Below, piece by piece: positions 38,304 to 46,978 of a stretch of 64,000 bases of DNA (its first letter is position 1; each line of letters starts with the position of its first letter). The stretch is from a bacterium HR40. Lineage in GTDB: Bacteria > Pseudomonadota > Alphaproteobacteria > Geminicoccales > Geminicoccaceae. A program made the translations under genes and the position numbers. Where the stretch lies: positions 1 to 64,000 of the forward strand of contig BEIQ01000005.1 of the NCBI GenBank assembly GCA_002898275.1, in the 5' to 3' direction. The notes under the pieces are model-generated. The model was not told the origin of the DNA. It ran no database searches and saw nothing but the letters and a program-made list of their open reading frames with translations.

Positions 38304-39470
38304 ATGCGACGGGCAGGACGACACTTCCTGCAGATTCCCGGACCGACCAACGTTCCCGACCGCATCCTGCGGGCGATCGACCAGCCGACCATCGACCACC
38401 GCGGCCCTGCATTCCGCGAACTCGCCCTGCGCGTCCTCGCAGGTCTGCAGCGGATCTTCCGCACCCGCCATCCGGTCATCGTCTTTCCGGCTTCCGGCAC
38501 CGGTGCTTGGGAGGCTGCCCTCGTCAACACCCTGTCCCCGGGTGACCGGGTGCTCATGTACGAGACCGGACATTTCGCCACCCTCTGGTACGAGATGGCC
38601 AAGCGGCTCGGCCTCGACCCCCTCTTTCTGGAGAGTGACTGGCGGTCGGGGGTCGATCCCGAGCGCATCGAACAAGCGCTGCGCCAGGATCGGCAGGCCC
38701 GCATCCGGGCGGTGTGCGTCGTGCACAACGAGACCTCGACCGGCGTGACCAGCCGCATCCCCGAGGTGCGGCAGGCCATCGATCGGGTCGGTCATCCCGC
38801 CCTCTTCATGGTGGACACCATCAGTTCGCTCGCTTCCATGCCCTACGAGCACGACGGCTGGGGGGTGGATGTGACGGTGGGGGGATCGCAAAAGGGGCTC
38901 ATGTTGCCCCCCGGCTTGTCCTTCACCGCCGTCAGCCCGCGGGCCCTCGAGGCCCATCGCCAGGCCCGCTGTGCGCGCAGTTACTTCGACTGGTCGGCGA
39001 TGCTCGAGGCCAACGCCCGCGGCTTCTTCCCCTATACCCCGGCGACCAACCTGCTCTTCGGTCTCGATGCCGCCATCCGCATGCTCGAGGAAGAGGGGCT
39101 CGAGCGGGTCTTCGCCCGCCACGCCCGCCACGCCGCGGCCACCCGCGCGGCGGTTGCCGCCTGGGGACTCGAGACGGTCTGCCGTCATCCTGCCGAACAT
39201 TCGGCCTCGCTCACTGCCGTGCTGCTGCCCGAAGGCTTCGATGCCGACGCGCTGCGCGCCCACATCCTCGAGCGGTTCGACGTCTCTCTCGGCAATGGCC
39301 TCGGCCGTCTCGCTGGCCGCGCCTTCCGCATCGGCCATCTCGGCGACTTCAACGATCCCATGCTGATGGGGACGCTGTGCGCGGTGGAGATGGGGATGCG
39401 GGAGTTCGGCGTGCCCCTCGCCGCGAGCGGTGTCGTCGCTGCCATGGAGCGGCTGAGCGCCAGTCGCTGA
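38304..39470 (+). CDS. Class V aminotransferase (serine/alanine-glyoxylate type)
   Basis: 388 residues, PLP enzyme. FLQIPGPTNVPDRILRAIDQ is the classic start, then FPASGTGAWEAALVNTLSPG, VVHNETSTGVTSRIPEVRQA, MVDTISSLASMPYEHDGWG and the PLP lysine in VTVGGSQKGLMLPPGL. Family members move the amino group of serine or alanine to glyoxylate. ATG at 38304 has GGGGAG 9 bases upstream; an in-frame start at 38247 is less likely. Coupled with a TRAP transporter downstream, it may act on an imported amino acid or related compound. Confidence 0.93.
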   Translation: MRRAGRHFLQIPGPTNVPDRILRAIDQPTIDHRGPAFRELALRVLAGLQRIFRTRHPVIVFPASGTGAWEAALVNTLSPGDRVLMYETGHFATLWYEMAKRLGLDPLFLESDWRSGVDPERIEQALRQDRQARIRAVCVVHNETSTGVTSRIPEVRQAIDRVGHPALFMVDTISSLASMPYEHDGWGVDVTVGGSQKGLMLPPGLSFTAVSPRALEAHRQARCARSYFDWSAMLEANARGFFPYTPATNLLFGLDAAIRMLEEEGLERVFARHARHAAATRAAVAAWGLETVCRHPAEHSASLTAVLLPEGFDADALRAHILERFDVSLGNGLGRLAGRAFRIGHLGDFNDPMLMGTLCAVEMGMREFGVPLAASGVVAAMERLSASR

Positions 39471-39508
39471 CGGAGAGTCTTGCTCGCACCAACCAGGGAG
39501 GATCGACG

Positions 39509-40495
39509 ATGCGCCGCTTTTGTCTGACCGCTACCCTCCTCCTCGGGCTTGCCCTCGCCGCCAGCCCCGACGCCCGCGAGCTCAAGTTCGGCCATGTCGG
39601 CGAACCGGGGTCGCTGTTCGATCTGTCGGCGAACCACTTCGCCGAGCTCGCCAACAGCCGTCTGCGCCAGGCTGGGCTGACCGACTGGCAGGTGGTGGTG
39701 TTCGGCTCGAGCCAGCTCGGGAGCGACGAGGAGCTGCTGCAGAAGCTCAAGCTCGGCACGGCCGATCTCGCCCTGCCTTCGACCGTCATGTCCTCCGTCG
39801 CCGACGTCTTCGGCCTCTTCGAGATGCCCTATCTCGTGCGCGACCGCGCGCACATGAAGCGGATCGAGGCCGAGATCGTCTGGCCGCAGCTCGCTCCGGC
39901 GGCCGAAGCCAAGGGCTATCGCATCCTCGCGGTGTGGGAGAACGGCTTCCGCCACGTCACCAACAACCGTCGCCCGATCGTGCAGCCGGCCGACCTCCAG
40001 GGTCTCAAGCTGCGAGTGCCGAAGGGCAAATGGCGGGTGAAGATGTTCGAGCTCTACGGGGCGAGCCCCTCGCCCATGTCCTTCTCGGAAGTGTTCGTGG
40101 CCCTGCAAACCGGGGTGATGGACGGCCAAGAGAACCCCTTGGCCCAGATCTGGAGCGCGCGCTTCCACGAGGTGCAGAGCTACCTCTCGCTCACCGGCCA
40201 CGTCTATACCCCGGCCTATGTCACCGCGGGTGCCGCAGCCTTCGCCAAGCTGCCGGCGGAGGTCCAGCGCATCCTCGAACAGGCCGCGCGGGATACCCAG
40301 CCCTTCGTCTACGAGACGGCAGCCCGGCTCGACCAGGAATTGCTCGGCAAACTGCGACAGGCCGGGATGAAGGTGAACGAGATCGACCGTGAGGCCTTCG
40401 TCGCCGCCAGTGCGCCGGTCTATGCCGCCTTCGCGAGCGAGGTGCCGGGCGGCGAGGAGCTGATCGCCAAGGCGCGCGCCCTCGCCCAGCGCTGA
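39509..40495 (+). CDS. dctP: TRAP transporter substrate-binding protein
   Basis: Periplasmic solute receptor of 328 residues: signal peptide to about residue 22, then ELKFGHVGEPGSLFDLSANH, SSQLGSDEELLQKLKLGTAD, the DctP signature WENGFRHVTNNRRPI, GLKLRVPKGKWRVKMFELYGA with the substrate-binding Arg, and ALQTGVMDGQENPL. ATG at 39509 has GGGAGGATC just upstream. The Arg in RVP typically binds a carboxylate. The ligand is not determinable. First of three transporter genes. Confidence 0.94.
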   Translation: MRRFCLTATLLLGLALAASPDARELKFGHVGEPGSLFDLSANHFAELANSRLRQAGLTDWQVVVFGSSQLGSDEELLQKLKLGTADLALPSTVMSSVADVFGLFEMPYLVRDRAHMKRIEAEIVWPQLAPAAEAKGYRILAVWENGFRHVTNNRRPIVQPADLQGLKLRVPKGKWRVKMFELYGASPSPMSFSEVFVALQTGVMDGQENPLAQIWSARFHEVQSYLSLTGHVYTPAYVTAGAAAFAKLPAEVQRILEQAARDTQPFVYETAARLDQELLGKLRQAGMKVNEIDREAFVAASAPVYAAFASEVPGGEELIAKARALAQR

Positions 40496-40543
40496 ACCCG
40501 GCAGGCCACCGCGGCGACCGCCCCTGCCAAGGGAGATGCGATC

Positions 40544-41107
40544 ATGCTCGCCCGCCTGCGCCACTGGTTCGGCCTGCTGCTCGCGGCCATCACCGTCACC
40601 CTGCTGCTCGCGTTAGCGGCGCTCGTGGTGGTGGCGGTGGTGTTCCGCAAGCTCGGGGCCCCCCTGGTCTGGTACGACGAGGTGGCAGCGGTCCTCCTCG
40701 CCTGGCTCACCTATTACGGTGCCGCCCTCGCCAGTCTGCGCCGCGCCCACCTCGGCTTTCCCGAGCTGGTCGAGGCGTTGCCCAGGCGCGGGCGGATCGC
40801 CGCTGTTCTGTTCGCCGAGCTCTGTGTCCTCGGCTTCTTCGCCCTCCTCGCCTGGACCGGATGGCAGGTCCTCCAGGTCCTCGAAGGCGAGACCCTGGTG
40901 AGCCTCCCCTGGGTTCCCGTCACCCTCACCCAGTCGGTGATCCCCCTCGCCGCCTCGCTCGCCATCGTCGCCCAGCTCCTCACCCTGCCGGAGATGCTCT
41001 CAAGAGCCCGGGCGGGAGGACGCCTCTCGCACGCCGAAGCCGAAGATGCCCAGCCGGCGATGCCCGCTGCCGATCCCGCGCCGGCCGCGGGAGGGCGGGC
41101 GCGATGA
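40544..41107 (+). CDS. dctQ: TRAP transporter small permease
   Basis: 187 residues with four helices: LLAAITVTLLLALAALVVVA, the PLVWYDEVAAVLLAWLTYYG region that is characteristic for DctQ, ELCVLGFFALLAWTGWQVL and a fourth at about 125-150. The C-terminal 35 residues are an Ala/Pro-rich soluble tail. ATG has GGGAGATGCGATC upstream. Its stop overlaps the DctM start as ATGA. Confidence 0.92.
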   Translation: MLARLRHWFGLLLAAITVTLLLALAALVVVAVVFRKLGAPLVWYDEVAAVLLAWLTYYGAALASLRRAHLGFPELVEALPRRGRIAAVLFAELCVLGFFALLAWTGWQVLQVLEGETLVSLPWVPVTLTQSVIPLAASLAIVAQLLTLPEMLSRARAGGRLSHAEAEDAQPAMPAADPAPAAGGRAR

Positions 41108-42390
41108 GCACGTTCGCCCTGATGGTCTTCGGGCTCTTCGCCCTCATCCTGCTCAACGTGCCGATCGCTATCGCCCTTGGCGTCGTCGCCACGGTGGCGA
41201 TGGTGCTCACCTCCGGTCCCGAGATCCTGCCCAATCTCGCCCTCGTCATGTACGGGGGGGCGACCAATTTCCCGCTGCTCGCCATCCCCCTCTTCATCCT
41301 CGCCGGGGCCATCATGAACGCCTCTGGCATCTCCCGCCGGCTGGTCGCCCTCGCCACGGCGCTCTTCGGCTTCGTGCGCGGCGGCCTGGCCATGGTGACG
41401 ATCGGCGCCTCTCTGTTCTTCGCCGAGATCTCGGGCTCGGCGGTGGCCGATGTCGCCGCCCTCGGCTCCATCCTCATCCCGGCCATGCGCCGGCGCGGCT
41501 ATCCCCGCGCCTTTGCCGCGGCCGTCACCTCCTCGGCGGCGACCCTGGCGGTGATCATCCCGCCCTCGATCCCGATGATCCTCTATGCGGTGATGGCCGA
41601 CACCTCGGTGGTGAAGCTGTTCGTCGCCGGCATCGTGCCGGGGCTCGTGGGCGGCTTCGGCCTCATGGCCATGGCCTGGTGGTATGCCCGCCGCCACGGC
41701 CTGCCGATCGAGGAGGGATTCGATCTCTGCCGGGTGTGGGTGGCCTTCCGCGAAGCCTTCTGGGCACTGACCCTGCCGCTCGTGATCCTAGGTGGCATTT
41801 TCGGCGGCCTCGTCACCGCCACCGAGGGAGCCGGCCTCGCAGTCGCGGCAGCCGTGGTCATCGGCCTTTTCATCTACCGCGAACTCGACCTTTCACGGCT
41901 CGTGGCCGCCACCGTGGATGGGGTGGTGCAGACCGCCGTGGTCATGCTGCTCGTGGCCGCCTCCGCACTTCTCGGTGTCTATTTCACCGAACAGCGCCTG
42001 CCGCAGCAGCTCGCCTCCGCCATCCTCGCCCTCACGGACGATCCGTGGACGGTGCTGGCGCTCCTCAACCTCTTCTTCCTGGTGATCGGGCTGTTCCTGC
42101 ACTCGGCCGCCGCCATCATCCTGGTGGTGCCGGTGGTCATGCCGCTCGTCCGCCAGGTCGGCATCGATCCCGTCCACTTCGGCCTCGTCGTCACCATCAA
42201 CCTCGGCATCGGCCAGCAGACCCCGCCCGTGGCCAGCGTGCTCGCCGCTGCCTGCTCGGTGGCGAAAGCCGATATGTGGGAGGTGACCCGCGCCAATCTG
42301 CGCTTCGTCGCCGTGCTGCTCGCCGTGCTGCTGCTGTGCACCTATGTGCCGGCAGTCCCCATGAGCCTTGTCCACTGGCTCTACGGTTGA
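41104..42390 (+). CDS. dctM: TRAP transporter large permease
   Basis: 428 residues, about 12 helices; sodium-dependent permease of the tripartite transporter. NVPIAIALGVVATVAM, LLAIPLFILAGAIMNASGIS, ASLFFAEISGSAVADVAALG, IIPPSIPMILYAVMADTSV and NLGIGQQTPPVASVLAAACS are family landmarks. ATG at 41104 is coupled to DctQ. The last 10 bases overlap the convergent cytochrome gene. Confidence 0.95.
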   Translation: MSTFALMVFGLFALILLNVPIAIALGVVATVAMVLTSGPEILPNLALVMYGGATNFPLLAIPLFILAGAIMNASGISRRLVALATALFGFVRGGLAMVTIGASLFFAEISGSAVADVAALGSILIPAMRRRGYPRAFAAAVTSSAATLAVIIPPSIPMILYAVMADTSVVKLFVAGIVPGLVGGFGLMAMAWWYARRHGLPIEEGFDLCRVWVAFREAFWALTLPLVILGGIFGGLVTATEGAGLAVAAAVVIGLFIYRELDLSRLVAATVDGVVQTAVVMLLVAASALLGVYFTEQRLPQQLASAILALTDDPWTVLALLNLFFLVIGLFLHSAAAIILVVPVVMPLVRQVGIDPVHFGLVVTINLGIGQQTPPVASVLAAACSVAKADMWEVTRANLRFVAVLLAVLLLCTYVPAVPMSLVHWLYG

Positions 42391-43934
42391 TCGCGCCCCG
42401 AGCCGAACATGCGGGCAAGCTGCGACCGTCGATCGGAGCTGGCGAGCACCAAGAGCAGGTGCAGGAGGGCGAAGAGGGCGAAGAGGAGCGCGAGCCCGTG
42501 GTGGAGGAAAACGAGCGGGCTGCGCCCGGGCAGGCCGGCGAGGCGACCCGAAAGCCGCTCCGGGGCCAGGAGCCCCAGACCCGAGAGCCAGAGCCCGGGC
42601 AGCAGCAGGAACACCACGAGGCCATAGACCCGCCCCTGGAGATGGCCGAAGCGGCCGCCGCGCCACCGCGGCGAGGGCAAGGGTCGGCGGGCAAGGAGGG
42701 CCTCGAGATAGGCACGGACCTCCGCCATCGCGCCGCTACCGGTCGCAGGAGCGAACCACAAGCGATCGCGACGGTAGGCAGCTAGAACCCCCAAGCCGAC
42801 GAGCCAGAGGCCGACGAACACCCCGCCCAGCCAGCGGTGCCAACGGTCCTGAACGGCAAAGGCCCAAGGCCCTGGCCCGCTCAGGCCAAAGTGGAGCGCG
42901 AGTCCGGAGGCGAGCAGCAGAAGGCCGAGGATGGCCGTGGCGGCGTGCCAGAGGGCTATCGGCCACTCGCCTTTGAGCTCCTGCACCATCGCCGGTGCCG
43001 GGGTCGCCGGACGAGTGCGCAGCACCTGGGGACCCAAGAGCCCGAGCAGGAGCAGAGCGGCGAGGAAGGCGAACCCGTCCGCCGGCCACAGGCGTATCGC
43101 CCCGGTCGGATGGGCGAACTCGAGGAGGCGGGCCCCGGTGAGCAAGGAGCTGCCGGCCGGCTCAGGCCGTAGCCGCAAAAAGCGATTCTCGAGCACGCTC
43201 GGAGATCCGTGACAGTCGCCACAGCCGTCGGCGATGGCGGAAATGGACGGCAGCGCATGGGAAACCGGCCGGTCGCGACGGGCATCGTGGCAGTCGATGC
43301 AACGGAGGATGGCGAGGTGCAGGCCAGGATGGGGGAAGCTCTGGTGTACCGCCACCAGATCCGGTCGCGCCGGGTCGGCGAGCCGGCCGCTCGCCGACGC
43401 CTCGTGGCATGCCCGGCAGGGGGCGTTGTGCACGAGCCGGATCTCCTCCGGCGCGTCCTCCCCCCGCAGGCGACGGAAGGCGTGCGGATCATGGCAGTGT
43501 TCGCACACGAAGCCAGCAATCCGACCGTGGGCCGAGATCGCGACCTCCTCCCGGATGGCGGCATAGAGCTCGACCTCCGCGGGTTTGTCGCGCGGGTGGC
43601 AGTCGAGACAGCGGCGGGTGTCGCGCCGACCGGGCGGATGGGGGAACAGATCGAAACGGCCGACGTGGCAATCGCGGCAGACGAGCCGCGCGTGGGCGGA
43701 GTCCGCGCGGGCGGCTCGATCGATGGCAATATCGCGGATCCCCTTGCCCTCGGGCCCGAAGACGAGGCGCGGACCGCCGGCATGACAGCCCTCGCACCGC
43801 ACCTGCGCTGCCTCCGCCGCAGCGGTGACGACGAACAGCCCGAGCGACAGCAGCACGAGCGCCCCTCGCCGGAGGCGATCGCCGACACCCCTCCGGACCC
43901 GCGGAGACCCCTCGCCCCCATCGGCCGGCGACAT
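42381..43934 (-). CDS. Heptaheme cytochrome c fused to a cytochrome b561-like membrane domain
   Basis: 517 residues. After a signal peptide (about 24-43) come seven CxxCH heme sites at residues 47, 86, 109, 144, 173, 212 and 238. From residue 280 follow five hydrophobic helices, including WPIALWHAATAILGLLLLAS, RWHRWLGGVFVGLWLVGL and LVFLHHGLALLFALFALLHL, with paired His residues fit for b-heme. Such a chain would carry electrons between quinone and a periplasmic partner, as in multiheme respiratory quinol dehydrogenases. ATG at 43934 was chosen because signal peptide and first heme follow; the open frame continues far upstream without features. No catalytic partner is adjacent. Confidence 0.82.
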   Translation of the reverse strand: MSPADGGEGSPRVRRGVGDRLRRGALVLLSLGLFVVTAAAEAAQVRCEGCHAGGPRLVFGPEGKGIRDIAIDRAARADSAHARLVCRDCHVGRFDLFPHPPGRRDTRRCLDCHPRDKPAEVELYAAIREEVAISAHGRIAGFVCEHCHDPHAFRRLRGEDAPEEIRLVHNAPCRACHEASASGRLADPARPDLVAVHQSFPHPGLHLAILRCIDCHDARRDRPVSHALPSISAIADGCGDCHGSPSVLENRFLRLRPEPAGSSLLTGARLLEFAHPTGAIRLWPADGFAFLAALLLLGLLGPQVLRTRPATPAPAMVQELKGEWPIALWHAATAILGLLLLASGLALHFGLSGPGPWAFAVQDRWHRWLGGVFVGLWLVGLGVLAAYRRDRLWFAPATGSGAMAEVRAYLEALLARRPLPSPRWRGGRFGHLQGRVYGLVVFLLLPGLWLSGLGLLAPERLSGRLAGLPGRSPLVFLHHGLALLFALFALLHLLLVLASSDRRSQLARMFGSGRDQP

Positions 43935-44345
43935 TCCGAACGACAGGGCTGTGCACACCGGACGCGTTCCCCCTTGGCATCGCGGCGGCGCCTCATCCGC
44001 GGTCCCGCCGGCCTGCGGCCCTGCAAGAGCGGAGCCCACCCCCTTCCCTCGCCGCCATGCCGACGAGCCTCCAACCCTCGGCTGCCGCCACCGTCCTGGC
44101 GAGCGGGGCCGACTCCGCCTCCCCCATTTCCAGCACCGGCACCGGGTTTCGGACAAGCGGCCGGTCGCGGGTTCGACGTCCCCTGACAATCGGCGCCGCC
44201 CCTCGGGGTCGGCGGCTCGCGCCCCGGTGCCGCACGCCCGAGCCGCACGGCAACCGCTCATGGAGAGTTGCGCAGAGGATCGGATTTTCCTCGACACCCC
44301 CGAGATCCCGGTCCACAGCTCGGCTGTCTGCCGGAGAGGCAAAGG
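43935..44345. other. Divergent intergenic region without a supported gene
   Basis: This gap separates the multiheme cytochrome (minus) and the alcohol dehydrogenase (plus) and should contain both promoters. Several GC-driven frames are open but have no protein features. No clear operator or consensus promoter was found. Confidence 0.45.
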
Positions 44346-45431
44346 ATGCAGGCGGCGGTCTGTCGGGCCTTTGGCCGTCCGCTCACGATCGAGGAGGTGA
44401 GCCTCGCCGAACCCCGAGCCGGTGAGGTCGAAGTCGAGATCCGCGCCTGTGCCATCTGTCATAGCGACATCACCTATGCCCGTGGCGGGTGGGGCGGCGA
44501 GCTCCCCGCCGTCTACGGCCACGAGGCCGCCGGCATCGTGCGGCGGACGGGCGAAGGAGTCACCGAGCTGCGTCCAGGCGATCGTGTCGTCGTCACCCTG
44601 ATCCGCGCCTGCGGCCACTGCCCCGCCTGCCGGCGTGGTCGACCGGTGGTATGCAGGGAGGATCTGCCACTCGACCGGCGGGTGGTGTTGCACGATGCCA
44701 TGGGCATGCCTCTCGTCCAGGGCCTGCGCACCGCGGCCTTCGCCGAGCGCGTGCTGGTGCACGAGAGTCAGCTCGCGGTCATCCCGGAGGACATGCCGTT
44801 GGCGACCGCCGCCCTTCTCGGCTGCGGCGTGCTCACCGGGGTGGGCGCGGTGGTGCATACGGCAGCCGTGCGACCCGGGGAGAGCGTGGTCGTCGTCGGT
44901 ACCGGCGGGGTCGGCCTCAATGCCGTCCAGGGTGCGCGAATCGTCGGCGCTACCCGCATCCTCGCCCTCGATCCCAACCCCATGAAGCGCGAAGCGGCGG
45001 TTTTGTGCGGCGCCACCCATACCTTCGATCCGACCGACCCGGCGGTGGTCGGGGAGGTGCGGCGGCTCACCGGCGGCGGCGCGGATTGGGTCGTGGTCAC
45101 AGCGGGTGTGCCCGCCGCTTTCGCCCTCGCCCAGATGCTCGTCGCCCGTGGCGGCGGCCTGGTCTGGGTCGGTATACCGGAGGATGGCGGCGTCCTCCCC
45201 CTCGATCCCGGCGAGATCGCCGGCGATGGGTTGCGGATCTTGGGTTCGAAGATGGGAGACGTGCGGATCCGCGACGACATTCCGACCCTGGTCGAGCTCT
45301 GGCGCCAGGGGCGACTGCTGCTCGAGCCGCTCGTCAGCGGTCGCTATCCGCTCGCGCGGGTGAACGAGGCGATGGCCGCGGTCGAGCGGGGCGAGGCGTT
45401 GCGGAACCTCCTGCTGTTCGAACCGGCGTGA
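44346..45431 (+). CDS. Zinc-dependent alcohol dehydrogenase (MDR family), copy 1
   Basis: 361 residues. Catalytic zinc ligands lie in CAICHSDITYARGG and YGHEAAG; the structural zinc site is CGHCPACRRGRPVVC; the cofactor-binding motif is GTGGVGLNAVQGA, with LALDPNP giving an Asp that favours NAD. ATG at 44346 has AGAGGCAAAGG upstream. It is clearly related to the second copy at 53630-54763 through GCGVLTGVGAVVHTAAVRPG versus GCAVLTGVGAVLNTAGVRPG. The substrate is unknown. Confidence 0.94.
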   Translation: MQAAVCRAFGRPLTIEEVSLAEPRAGEVEVEIRACAICHSDITYARGGWGGELPAVYGHEAAGIVRRTGEGVTELRPGDRVVVTLIRACGHCPACRRGRPVVCREDLPLDRRVVLHDAMGMPLVQGLRTAAFAERVLVHESQLAVIPEDMPLATAALLGCGVLTGVGAVVHTAAVRPGESVVVVGTGGVGLNAVQGARIVGATRILALDPNPMKREAAVLCGATHTFDPTDPAVVGEVRRLTGGGADWVVVTAGVPAAFALAQMLVARGGGLVWVGIPEDGGVLPLDPGEIAGDGLRILGSKMGDVRIRDDIPTLVELWRQGRLLLEPLVSGRYPLARVNEAMAAVERGEALRNLLLFEPA

Positions 45432-45591
45432 GGATGGAAACCGCGGACACAATGATACCCGATCTGCGCTCTCGAAGGTTGACCGGATGTCGCGGACCGA
45501 CATGATGGGGCGGGTGCTTCCGGCCGCGGTTGCGGCCGATCGGCCTGCTCGGGCTCGTCGCCGCTAGCTATCCGTGAAGGAGACCTTTCCC

Positions 45592-45825
45592 GTGTCGTCG
45601 ATGCGCATGCTCTTTGCCACCGTCGCTCTCGCCCTCGCGCTCTCGACCGCGCCGGCCCTCGCCTACATCGGTCCGGGGGCCGGCATCACCATGCTCGGAG
45701 CGCTCTGGGGCGTGCTGGTGGCGATCGTGCTCGCCGTCGGCGCCGTGCTCTACTGGCCGATCAAGGTGCTGCTGCGCCGGCGTCGGCGATCGGCCACCGT
45801 CACCGCCCCCGAGGACGGCCGCTAG
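45592..45825 (+). CDS. Small YIGPGAG-type membrane protein
   Basis: 77 residues: a signal-like N-terminus ending ALA, then YIGPGAGITMLGALWGVLVA and a hydrophobic helix, ending with an Arg-rich stretch and a short acidic tail. GTG at 45592 is chosen since AGGAG lies 9 bases before it; GTG 45574 or ATG 45601 are alternatives. Small proteins with the YIGPGAG start are, from memory, seen near surface-glycan and sulfotransferase genes; the function is not known. It precedes the sulfotransferase by 12 bases. Confidence 0.75.
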   Translation: MSSMRMLFATVALALALSTAPALAYIGPGAGITMLGALWGVLVAIVLAVGAVLYWPIKVLLRRRRRSATVTAPEDGR

Positions 45826-45837
45826 GGATCCTCCCGA

Positions 45838-46965
45838 GTGTCGGGAGAGCCGCGGGAGACGGCGAGCGGGCTCGAGATGCCCGCCTGGCTCGACCGGCTC
45901 GGCGCCTTCGTCGAGCGCACGAGCGGGTTCTGGCGATGGCTCGGCGAGCTCGAGAGCCGACTGTTTGCCGACGAGCTCGCGGCCGTCCCCATCGACCGAC
46001 CGATCTATGTCGCCGGTCTCGCCCGCGCCGGCACCACCATCCTGCTCGAGCTGCTGGCCGCGAGCCCTGGGGTTGCCACCCACCGCTACCGCGACTTCCC
46101 GCTCGTCTTCGCGCCGATCTTCTGGAACCGCGCCTTCGCCCATGTCTACCGCAGCGACGCCCCACCCACCGAGCGCGCCCATCGCGACCGCATCCTCGTC
46201 ACCCCGGACAGTCCCGAGGCGATGGAAGAGCCGATCTGGATGCACTTTTTCCCGCACCTGCACGATCCGCAGCGCTGCAATGTCCTCGACCGCCGCACCG
46301 CCCATCCCGCCTTCGAGCGCTTCTATCGCGACCATATCCGCAAGATCCTGCTGATCCGCGGCGGCCAGCGCTATCTCTCGAAGGGCAACTACAATCTCGT
46401 GCGCTTCGGCTACCTCGCGAAGCTCTTCCCCGACGCCCGCTTCCTCGTGCCGGTGCGCGACCCACGCTGGCACGTCGCCTCGCTCATCAAGCAGCATCGG
46501 CTGTTCTGCGCGGAGGAGGAGCGCGATCCGCGCATCCTCGCCCATATGCGTCGGGCCGGCCATTTCGAGTTCGGCCAGGACCTCCGCCCGATCCATGTCG
46601 GCGACCAGACGGCAGCGGCCGAGATCCGCGAGCGCTTGGCCCGCGGCGAGCTGGTCGCCGCCTTCGCCCGCTACTGGGCACTGCTCTACGGCTTCCTGCT
46701 CGACCAGCTCGCCGCCGATGCCGACCTCGCCGCCCGCACGCTCCTCGTCACCTACGAGGAGCTCTGTGACCGACCGCAGGCCACTCTCGAGCGGGTGTTC
46801 GCCCACGTCGAGCTGCCCCTTCCTCCCACCACCCGCGACGCCTACGCTGCCCGCCTGAGCCGGCCGACCTATTACGCGCCGCGCTTCACCCCCGAGGAGC
46901 AGCGGGAGCTCCTCGCCGCCACCGCGACGGTACGGGCCCGCCTGGGTATGGCAGAAGCCGCCTGA
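45838..46965 (+). CDS. Sulfotransferase family protein
   Basis: 375 residues. The PAPS 5'-phosphate loop is IYVAGLARAGTTILLELLAA (52-72 region) and the 3'-phosphate binding area is the PVRDPRWHVASLIKQH segment. It transfers sulfate from PAPS to a carbohydrate or other acceptor. GTG at 45838 begins right after the small membrane protein; ATG at 45877 is an alternative. Presence with glycan genes makes a surface polysaccharide the likely acceptor. Confidence 0.85.
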   Translation: MSGEPRETASGLEMPAWLDRLGAFVERTSGFWRWLGELESRLFADELAAVPIDRPIYVAGLARAGTTILLELLAASPGVATHRYRDFPLVFAPIFWNRAFAHVYRSDAPPTERAHRDRILVTPDSPEAMEEPIWMHFFPHLHDPQRCNVLDRRTAHPAFERFYRDHIRKILLIRGGQRYLSKGNYNLVRFGYLAKLFPDARFLVPVRDPRWHVASLIKQHRLFCAEEERDPRILAHMRRAGHFEFGQDLRPIHVGDQTAAAEIRERLARGELVAAFARYWALLYGFLLDQLAADADLAARTLLVTYEELCDRPQATLERVFAHVELPLPPTTRDAYAARLSRPTYYAPRFTPEEQRELLAATATVRARLGMAEAA

Positions 46966-46978
46966 ACCCGCCTGCGCC

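Noticed and set aside
42381-45503. Minus-strand frame of 1040 codons that would fuse the multiheme cytochrome to upstream sequence
   Set aside because: The upstream part is antisense to the alcohol dehydrogenase, and a signal peptide begins at 43934, marking the true start.
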